DNA of 64,000 nucleotides from Undaria pinnatifida (Eukaryota; Sar; Phaeophyceae; Laminariales; Alariaceae), in assembly GCA_012845835.1 (NCBI GenBank), contig JABAKD010000021.1, forward strand, positions 2,147,685-2,211,684, in the 5' to 3' direction. Made by a program: the position numbers and the translations under genes. The notes under the pieces were generated by a model. The model was given only the letters and a program-made list of their open reading frames with translations, was not told the DNA's origin and made no database searches. Of the stretch, positions 56,032 through 64,000 are shown one piece after another (the stretch's first letter is position 1; each line of letters opens with the position of its first letter).

Positions 56032-56305
56032 AGTCATCCGACGGTAGGGGTTGCAGTTGTTGGATCAACTTATATTGTGTTTGTGTGCGATGGAGCTTCG
56101 CAGGTGAGAAAGTATGGGTTAGGTTCTAGTGAAGCCACTTCATGAGTACATGAATTTTTCTAAGTAAGGCATAAAAGCTTGTGGTCGGTTTGTGGCAACG
56201 AATGCCTTCGAAGTCATTTTTTCTATTAGGTATTGTGTGGGCTCCTTTTGTTAGGGGCCCAGAAAATTCTAAAAATCTGTTGCACCTCCCCACCATGGGA
56301 TGGCT
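56032..56305 (+). mobile_element. MITE-2 copy b (274 bp)
   Basis: Left end AGTCATCCGACGGTAGGGG followed by TTGCA. The right end reads TGCACCTCCCCACCATGG then GATGGCT. The ends are inverted repeats of about 24 bp. The interior has AACGAATGCCTTCGAAGTCA, shared with copies a, c and d. No coding sequence. Confidence 0.7.
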
Positions 56306-57439
56306 CTACGCACATCTAAACATCGTCCCACCCCTTCATGGCCGGGACGGAGCACTTCGGGTTTTCAGGGAGAAGACAATAGGAAGAGAGGGGGTAGGTG
56401 CATACAAACCCCTCCAAACAATGGCAAACTCATAATATTGCTTGGTCCCTGGAAGCCTTGACAAGACATGCATACTCGGCCATACTCGTCTTGTAGGTGT
56501 ACCACGACAAACGCCTAGCGATGCCCAAAGTGATTGTGTCACAATACCGTTTTAACCCTCGTTCGAACAAGGTGTTCCCCTTCTTGGTGATCCAACACTA
56601 TGTACCATTTTGATGTCGAAAACCTTAATATTCAACCGCTGGGCTACGAAGAAGTCTTGTTCTCAGCCAGATCTTTACGGGCAAATACCACTCTCTCTCA
56701 TTCGAACTAGGTCTGGCAATAGGACCTTCTCCGAGAGTCCGGAGGCGTCCACGAACCATCTAGCGGACACAAGTTGACAAACGCTAGAAACGTCCTGAAG
56801 CGCCAGCTCCCATGGACAGCGACACTGTTAGCATGTCGAACAGCAACCTCATGCGCCAAGGACGGTAGCGACGACCACCTCTGCCAGTTTCAGCGTTGAC
56901 ACCCAGGCAACACTCACAACTCATGCAAAGCGACGGCAACAAACGAGCGAGATACTATCGAGCCTCTAGAAACGTACGGGCGTGCTGTATTACCTCCCTA
57001 CTATGCGATCCAGACACGCCCCTCATACCTTAACAACCCGGGAGGTTTCGATTAGTTGACACTGTCAGACAATCTCATGCACTGTGGTCGTCAACTAGAT
57101 CCAACGCTTGCAGAGGCGAACGTGTTCATTCAATTAATATGGATCAAAACAACGGCAGGAAGCGGGGGATCAAGACACTTGCTAACTCATTGATTTAGGT
57201 GATTGCCCGCACCTGCTCGCACTAAAGTCCAAGCTAAATTTCGATATACCAAGCAACACTCACTCCGAGAGCAAACACGGTTTTGACAGCTGAATGTTAT
57301 ATATAGGGTTTGACGGTTGACATCGTACACGTAGAAAATATCGATATTTCACGACCTAGATGAGACGTCCACCAGCCCTTGCAACGTGGTCACAACCCAT
57401 TGCGGGTGGCGGTGGCGACTGAACATAATAGACCATAGG
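56306..57439. other. Unassigned region
   Basis: No frame above background, no RNA or repeat recognised. Confidence 0.5.
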
Positions 57440-58740
57440 TTGTCGGCGGCAATTTCAATCGATGGACAAACCATTTTTTAGGCTATTGCTCACACAACGC
57501 TTCTCGGAGTTGCCTTCCCGACATCTATTGTTCAGCACTGACTGAAGCAATCCATGGAAAAAAATATACCTGGTATTGTTTATTGTTCGAACTATATATA
57601 TTGCGGTTGCTTGCCCGGCGTCTAATGTTCAGGACAAACGCCATCGATGGACAACAATCATTAGTCCTTTGTGGAAACAGGGTGTATTCAGGTTGCTTCC
57701 CCGGACATTTACAGTTCAGAACAATAACCATCGATACATAACCCACAACAGTCCGCCCCCCCAAAACAGCGAGTAAAAATAACGAACATTTCAGTGCTGC
57801 TCGACTCGTGAAGAAGGACGGCACACAACCACTTATCTTCATGAGTTTTGTAGTACAGTACACAAACGAGTATCGAACGGTGGCGTCGTGGTCGCAGGGG
57901 GCACCGTGCCTCAGGATATAGGACTGGGAGCTGGTTTCAAAACCTGTGATCTCGTTAACGAAATGTTGGGGGCTACCGTAGAACGGCTCTGGACGGTTGC
58001 GCAAATAATGTTGCCGTTGCTTCCCTGGAAAACGTTGCTGTGGGCAATCGCCATCGATAGGCAAGGCCTTGTGTCCTACTGTTGTCACAGTTTTCATTGC
58101 CGTTGCTTCCCTGACACATAATCTTCCACACCGAGGAATATCTATCGATGGACAACGTTTCCAGTCTATTCTGGCGGACTGTAGTCGTCGACGAACACTT
58201 TTACTGGCCGCCTATGGCCTAAAACTATCAAACAATATTGCTTCCTCAATATATTGTTTAACTTTGCCATCGATAGCCATTGCCAGCCACACGATATTGT
58301 GAAGCGTGCCCTTGAATGCTCATTGCTAGCCCCAATAGATTGGGAAGCATGCCCTTCGACCGATATTGACGTCCTCAACAGAGCTTGAAGCGTGTGCATC
58401 GATGGCCTTGGCCAACCTCAAACGATTGTGAACCGTGGTCATCGATGGCATTCTCCACCACAACAAAGCCTGCGAGGTGCCCGTCGGTGGCGATTGTCAG
58501 CCACAACAAATTGTGCGGAATTTGTATCGATAACCATAGTCCTCCGCAATTGTTGGTGCAATAGATGGTGCAGCTATATATCCACAGCAATGGTGCACCA
58601 CAAGATATTGTGCGCAGTCGTCTACGACAGACACAATCCACCAAACAGGTTATGCAACCTGTCCATCGCTGTCTTTTGCAGTCCACCGTTGTATGAGAAT
58701 GTAACAATCGATGGATATTATCGACAAATTTCCCTTCCAA
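57440..58740. repeat. Degenerate satellite built on ATCGATGG
   Basis: The motif ATCGATGG or one-base variants recurs at about 57457, 57641, 57728, 58051, 58140, 58267, 58397, 58437, 58521 and 58708. In the left part (to about 58160) it goes with GTTGCTTCCC(C/T)G(A/G) and GTTCAG(A/G)ACAA at a spacing near 88 bp. In the right part it goes with GCCA(A/G)CC(T/A)C(A/C)A and ATTGTG at shorter spacing. Open frames here (57525-58097, 58392-58949) are by-products. Confidence 0.65.
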
Positions 58741-60520
58741 TTCAACCATGTTTAATTCACATTGCAGATTATACTGCCTATCGTGTCCAGGGTGTGGTGG
58801 CTATCCATGCAGGACGGTGGACTCACACTAATTCGCAGCAGCGCTGCAGGCCGGCAGTGTGTCCTGACCCAGAAATGAGCAAACATTCCGCCTTTGGCAA
58901 TCATAGCAACAAAAGATCACCAACAGCGGGCATGAACTGCAAAAAGTAAAGCAATTCCCAACACAATATGAGTGATTGGCGAGCACGAAATTGTCAGCGT
59001 ATAAACTATAATTGAACTTGCAGAATATTATAGAAATATAACTTGCGAAGAAATCAAAGCCAATGAAATTTGCCCGAATCGACCAGCAAATAATAACTTA
59101 TCGACATCAACGCACGCACACCTCACAAGCTCAAATCACACCTATAGTCGTCGAATCCGAATGAAAAAACAAAACAAATTTATTGCAAAAGCTTAATGTT
59201 CAAATATACTGAGAAAACCTCTGCGACGCACAAACTAATGTCGAGAAGTTCAAAGCTGTTTGCGAGTGATTCGGGCCTTTTTTACCGTCACACAAAAAAA
59301 TAACCTATGGTCCATGTTTTTTATTTTGTTTGCGAAAAAACACTTTTATTTTCTGGTCGACGAAAGGCATCTTTATTCTTGGAATATGTAGTAAATCAAA
59401 CTACCACAGCAAGCGACCGACGAGGGTAGCCGAGGTCGACGACTTGCTTCGTCGCGTGCACACCGCCGTTAGATACTCGTTTCGTTCGGCAGGCCAGACT
59501 GGGAAGCCACTATCTAGGTCTCTCCGGTGGGTGGAGGGGGCCTCACTAGGCCGCGTGAGGAGCACCGCCGGCCATTAGGGTATCGATTTCTTGAGTGAGC
59601 GTCTACTCGTACTTTGGGCTCGTTGGCTCGGTTTTCGTGCAGCTTGAACAAATTGGGATCGCGGCCGACGTGATTTTGATTTTAACTACACCGCCGGGAT
59701 ACGATGTTCTATGGTCTGTAGGGGTGGGCGCGGTTGTTGCCCCGGTTGCCTTTCATTGAGGTTCTCGCGTTTTAAGGCGGAAAAAAACGCCCCATGATGC
59801 GTCCGGGTGTTCGTTCTATCTCACCGCGAGCATGTCACGTCAAGTTGGGCCAACTCCCTTGTTGGATTTTGATGCCCTCCACCCAAAGATACTCGGATGT
59901 TAGACTGTTACTTTTTTCGTCTAATTGAAATTTTGTAAATTCCGAAATAATGCGCTGGGTTCAGGTTCCGTACAATTTGTCCATTATTCCACTCCAATCA
60001 AAGTTTGATTCAAACGTATTTTCCGAAAAGGACTTCTCTTTAATCGTTTATCCTTGATATGTACCATTAGACCAAAATGGTAGAATATATCCATATCCTA
60101 GCAAACTAAAATGCCCTCCAGCTGTAACAAGTAAGACGAAGATTACGTCGAAAATACCAGCCATCTTTCCAAGTCGTGTGTGATACTCCATCGCATAATA
60201 CTGGCGCGTGTTCTTGTCAAGGATATCGCTCGGCGACTCTCCTTAGAACTATTATTACTGCTGTAGCTTGTATCAGGATCAACAGGGTCATGGTATTCAA
60301 TCTGTGCACCGAAACCACGAGAATGCCAATTTTGAGGGGGACAACATCTGACAGCTAATGAATGCATCAGTTCAATATGTAAACCCTGTGGTGTCGTATG
60401 CCGGGTGAGGGGAAGAGGGCCGGGGTTCCAGGGGCGTAGGGGGTTGCAGCGCAGGGGGGAGGCGTTTTTGACAGTTTTCCGTCTCGCAACAACTAATAGG
60501 AACCTACAATGGCGCCGCTC
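58741..60520. other. Unassigned region
   Basis: A GC-rich patch at about 59410-59580 (+) reads RVAEVDDLLRRVHTAVRYSF and RSLRWVEGASLGRVRSTAGH before a stop, with an acceptor-like CTACCACAG upstream. It could be an exon (low confidence). The rest is AT-rich without features. Confidence 0.4.
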
Positions 60521-61035
60521 AGCGGGCGGCTAACGCCTCCCGCTACGCTCGCGCAAATAGGATTGCAACAAACCATGAAAAGGGGAGGGGCGCATGATTT
60601 GGTGCGACTAACGAAATGATAATGCCGAGTTTAGGTTGTCCAGAGTAAGATGCCCTGTTAGTTGGCGGTGTGCTTGTTGGCGATGTCACGTTCTGGTCGG
60701 CAGGATGGGTCTAGGTTACGGGGAAACATCATGGGGGCCGAACGAAGACGAACAACGGAAGAGAGCACGAAGACGAGTACGTAACACGTATTTACCGGTA
60801 TCTGGCACCGCATCATGCGTGGTATCGTTATGCTCGAAATATGTCACAGGGCAGCACGACACAGCATCGCGACGGAGCGGACGGCACGACACTGCACGGC
60901 GCTGCACCGCTCCGAACGGCGTTGCGCTGCGATGCTGAGCTATATATAGCCGGGGGCTGAACTGAGCTGGGTGCATTGTTGTGATTCAACAAAACAGTAC
61001 GCATAAACCTGGTGTAGTGGTACCAGTAAGTGGTC
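60521..61035 (+). repeat. Dispersed repeat R2, copy 2
   Basis: Colinear with 19677-20190, sharing CCCGCTACGCTCGCGCAA, TGTCACGTTCTGGTCGG, ATCATGGG and a GCAC-rich module at about 60835-60945, then GGTGCATTGTTGTGATTCA. Confidence 0.65.
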
Positions 61036-61067
61036 TCATGTATAATACTTCGAATGATACTGGTCTT

Positions 61068-61436
61068 AAGGAATTAGTGGGGTATTAGTCCGTTTGACCA
61101 TATGCAACTGGTTAACCAATAGCTGACCCAAACTAAGCCTTATAACACTCTACCCCCCTGAAACGGCGGGATAGCAGGTCGGCCGGATATACGGGCGGAC
61201 CTGTCAATATGTCCAAGCCGTTTCATTTCCTGGGTATACCGGGGAGAGTATTTTTCAAGTTCGCCATGGGAAAATCTGAAAAAGTTTATTTTGGTGGATG
61301 TGGGGATCGAACCCACGACCCAAAAACCCATGGTCTGTCGACGACGCCTTTTGCTAAGGAATTTGGGGGTATTAGTCCGTTTGACCACTTGCAACTGGTT
61401 AACCAATAGCTTACCCAAACTAAGCCTTATAACACT
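61068..61436 (-). mobile_element. R-core-R element with pol III-like boxes, copy 1
   Basis: An 82-bp direct repeat (61068-61149 and 61356-61436) flanks a core of about 206 bp. Each repeat starts AAGGAATT and ends CCTTATAACAC. On the minus strand the right repeat holds an A-box-like TGGTCAAACGGACTAATACC, and the core begins with a perfect B-box-like GGTTCGATCCC about 63 bases on. After it comes ACATCCACCA, like a tRNA 3' end with CCA. A full cloverleaf cannot be folded. Known tRNA-derived SINEs have such heads; flanking direct repeats of this size are unusual. Confidence 0.6.
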
Positions 61437-61449
61437 GGCATGTACGAAA

Positions 61450-61845
61450 TAACAAATGCCGCAAAGCACGCAGCACGACAAATCACGACATAGCAGCTCA
61501 CGTGCGCTGCATGGAAGGGCAAGGCACCTAACGGCATTCACGGTGCTGCGCTGCTGGGCTGAGGTGAGCTGGTGAGCCAAGCAAAGGTCAGTCGGGACCT
61601 CTGTTATGATTGTACGTCGTGCAACTTAGAAAAGGCGAATGAGGAAATCACAGAAAAGCTGAGCATACAGTAGGAAAAATGATACCTGGCACGTGCAAAA
61701 GAGTAAGTGCGGCAACGAAGCACGGCACAGAGCACATAACAGCACTGCATAGTACAGCACCGCACGGCAGGGAACAGCATTGCACGGCGTTGCGCTGCTG
61801 AGCTAGCGCCGTTATGCGCTGTTGGTCTGAGCTGAGCTGTTGATG
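61450..61845. repeat. Two GCAC-rich modules
   Basis: Segments at about 61450-61560 and 61710-61845 share with R2 copies the text GCAAAGCACG or ACGAAGCACGGCAC, GGCAAGGCACC or GCACCGCACGGCA, TGCGCTGCTG and GGGCTGAG or GTCTGAGCTGAG. The module therefore occurs four times in the window, twice inside R2 and twice alone. Confidence 0.55.
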
Positions 61846-61901
61846 ATGGGCGACGAGCTGCTATCATCACCTGAGACCTGGTATGATGAAGCTTCTCGTG
61901 G

Positions 61902-62174
61902 AGTCGTCCCACGGTGTAGGGGTTGCATTTGTTGGAGTAACTAACAATGTACCTGTCCAATTGATTCCTTCTCGTGAGGAACTATCGTTAGTCATTATCC
62001 AAGCAGTTTCACGAGGGTACATATTTTTCAGGACGCGGTCATAGCAGCTTAGCATGGTACCGCGAACGAATGCCTTCGTGGTCATTTTTCTTCGTGCGAT
62101 ATATTGAGGTGCCCCTCACGTTTAGGACCTCAGGAAGTTGTTAAAATCTGCTGCACCCCTATCGTGGGATGGCT
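61902..62174 (+). mobile_element. MITE-2 copy c (273 bp)
   Basis: Left end AGTCGTCCCACGGTGTAGGG, right end CACCCCTATCGTGGGATGGC. Interior with GCGAACGAATGCCTTCGTGG and GAGGAACTA. Best preserved full copy together with copy b. Confidence 0.7.
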
Positions 62175-62466
62175 TTGCGACCAAAAAAAAGAAACCAAGG
62201 TTTGTAAGAGATTAAATTTGACCGTTCCGCAAATATTTTAAGGAGGCGGTGACCAAGCGGAAGGTCCTGAGAGGCGACAGGATGCACAAAAAGAGCACTT
62301 TCAGCAACAAAAAAGGAGAAGTTACATGCACGTGTGGTGCTAGTAAGCGATGTTGGGGGCGGCGGGGCAGGGTGGGGAGGGGTTCATTGGAGCTTGAGGA
62401 CAACATACATATTGGTCCTATAAGTATCGGGCACCTGCATTTAGCACGCAGGTACCCACAACTGTT
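62175..62466. other. Spacer between MITE-2c and the second R-core-R element
   Basis: Overlapping frames on both strands without motifs. Nothing supported. Confidence 0.5.
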
Positions 62467-62840
62467 AAGGAATTAGTAGGATAATAGTCCGTTTGACCAC
62501 TTGCAACTGGTTAACCAATAGCTTACCCAAACTAAGCCATATAACACTCTCCCCCTCTGAAACGGCGGGATAGCAGGTCGGCCGGATATACGGCGGACCT
62601 CCGTCAATATCCAAGCCGTTTCATTTCCTAGGGATACCAGGGAGAGTATTTTTCAAGTTCGAAGCATGGGGGAAAATTAGAAAAAAGTTTATTATTGTGG
62701 ATGGTGGGGATCGAACCCACGACCCGAACACCCATGGTCTGTCGACGACGCCATTTGTTAAGGAATTAGTAGGGTATTAGACTGTTTGACCACATGCAGC
62801 TGGTTAACCAGTAGCTTGCCGAAACTAAGCCTTATAACAC
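62467..62840 (-). mobile_element. R-core-R element with pol III-like boxes, copy 2
   Basis: Same layout as copy 1: repeats at 62467-62549 and 62760-62840, core between. On the minus strand the right repeat has TGGTCAAACAGTCTAATACC, the core GGTTCGATCCCCACCATCCA. Core landmarks GAAACGGCGGGATAGCAGGT and CCAAGCCGTTTCATTTCCT are shared. Confidence 0.6.
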
Positions 62841-63004
62841 AACCCATTCCCCGCCGACGCCCCATCAAACACCAGCCCCTATCCTTAAACAAACACCCTC
62901 TCCATTCCCTGCCTGGCCACCCATGAAAACAAAATACGCCACACCAAAAAACACTACCACCGGACAGGTGATATTACCTATTTACTTTTCGAGCAATCCA
63001 TGCA

Positions 63005-63244
63005 GCAGCTGTCATATATAAAAAAACGGGTTTTATAGTTTCTGCGCACAGACTGCCTAACATCACCCCGTTGACCATGATAGCTACACTGTAGTTGCCA
63101 GGGGAGTCGCCGACCTATATCCTTCATGAGTACACACAACCCGTAATACGCGCGATCGGAGTATCACACACATCTTGCAAAGATGAGTTTCGGCAAAATA
63201 TTCGATCTCACAGCTGAAGCGTATTTTAATTTCAAAAATATGTT
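63005..63244 (+). repeat. Dispersed repeat R3, copy 2
   Basis: Nearly colinear with 20575-20862, with GGGGAGTCGCCGACCTATAT and CCCGTAATACGCGCGATCGG. The left third is replaced by unrelated sequence. Confidence 0.7.
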
Positions 63245-63412
63245 ATATGGCCTTCAAGCTCAAATTAACCTTCCTGCCGATCCCTCCGTCGCCGCCACCC
63301 GGACCTTGTACAATACCTAGCATCACCCGCGCACAGCAAGTTCCTATAAGTTGATGCAAACTAAACATGTTGGAACTCCCTCCCCCCCCCTCTCCAGCCC
63401 TCTCCCCATCGC

Positions 63413-63695
63413 TTGTACGACCTGCAGGATGTACATGATAAACTGATGCACTCCACAGCCGTCACATCTTGTCCCCCTCCAAAACGGGTTTTATCGTGAA
63501 CAGACAGATTAAGATCACCCTGCTGACCTTGGTACAAGCTTGTTCTAATGGGAGGAGTCGACCTATCTACTTTAATACAGGGACACATACCCAGTAATAC
63601 GCGCGACCAGAGTAACAAATGAAGCCTGCAAATGTGAGTTCCGACGAAATCTATTCGTTCTCGCAGCTGGAGTGCATTTCATTTGTCAATGATAA
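63413..63695 (+). repeat. Dispersed repeat R3, copy 3
   Basis: Full-length like copy 1 (TGATAAACTGATGCA, ACAGCCGTCA, CCAGTAATACGCGCGACC) but more diverged. It follows a C-rich run at 63379-63400. Confidence 0.6.
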
Positions 63696-63801
63696 AAACG
63701 AACTCGAGCTATACTGCATGGGTAGCTCGAAAGATAAAGATATTATGATATCACCTGTCCGGTAGTGTTGATGGCAGAGACGTTCCCCGACGAGTACCGT
63801 G

Positions 63802-64000
63802 AGTTATCCCACGATAGAGGGTTGCACGCTTTGAGCCAAAACAAGGTGTACCTAGGTGGTTGAGCTCCTTAGGTGAGACGAACTCCCTGTTATAGTCAAG
63901 TGTAACTCAATTTTAAGAGCACATACTATGTTTCAAGACTAGGGCATAGAAGCTTGCTCGGGTTTTGCGAACGAATGCCCGAACCGAAGCCGTTATTTGA
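63802..64000 (+). mobile_element. MITE-2 copy d, cut by the window edge
   Basis: Left end AGTTATCCCACGATAGAGGG with GTTGCA. Interior GAGCTCCTTAGGTGAGACGA, and GCGAACGAATGCCCGAACCG near the edge. The right end lies outside the window. Confidence 0.65.

Noticed and set aside
57525-58097. 190-codon minus frame
   Set aside because: It lies in the ATCGATGG satellite and its openness follows from repeat units.
61209-61409. 66-codon plus frame with CGDRTHDPKTHG
   Set aside because: This text is typical of a tRNA-like T-arm read in antisense; the segment is part of the R-core-R element.

Overview
The window looks like a low-gene-density nuclear region of a eukaryote, most likely a stramenopile and perhaps a brown alga. 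Reasons: there are no bacterial-style operons; exon-like open segments are bounded by GT/AG sites (good donors such as GTAAGT and GTGAGT, and pyrimidine-rich acceptors); much of the DNA is decayed transposons, MITE-like repeats, tRNA-derived repeats and microsatellites; the LINE resembles, from memory, reverse transcriptases very common in brown algal genomes; and the best gene is an FNIP-type repeat protein of a sort met in protists and algae. The lineage call is inference.

Layout. 0.5-3.9 kb and 28.6-31.6 kb hold two old LTR retrotransposons of one family, both with coding sense on the minus strand. Each keeps gag with a CCHC knuckle or its remains, an aspartic protease region and the linker before reverse transcriptase, but has lost reverse transcriptase, RNase H and integrase. 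The first still carries a chromodomain tail, which places the family among Ty3/gypsy chromovirus-like elements. From 4.6 to 21.6 kb lie a tandem repeat cluster, two copies of a MITE family (MITE-1), CAG-rich repeats, several dispersed repeat pairs and tRNA-like repeats. From 23 to 28 kb are the best exon-like pieces outside the FNIP gene, including two exons that splice in frame across a predicted membrane segment. 35.2-37.2 kb is a decayed minus-strand LINE whose catalytic aspartates are lost next to an expanded GAG microsatellite. 39.5-45.5 kb has scattered exon candidates, a GGTC/GGTA tetranucleotide array and more MITEs.

50.1-52.4 kb, minus strand, is the one clearly intact gene: a 787-codon uninterrupted frame with about 22 copies of a 22-residue FNIP-like repeat in three blocks. 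Candidate minus-strand genes flank it at 48.8-49.7 and 55.1-55.6 kb. 57.4-58.7 kb is a degenerate satellite built around ATCGATGG. The last 4 kb is a repeat nest: two R-core-R elements with internal pol III-like boxes, two MITE-2 copies, GCAC-rich modules and copies of a repeat also seen at 20.6 kb.

The genes do not form a recognisable pathway. Apart from the FNIP gene, coding calls rest on open frames, codon texture and splice-like boundaries and should be read as candidates. Long stretches, stated individually, show nothing I can support.
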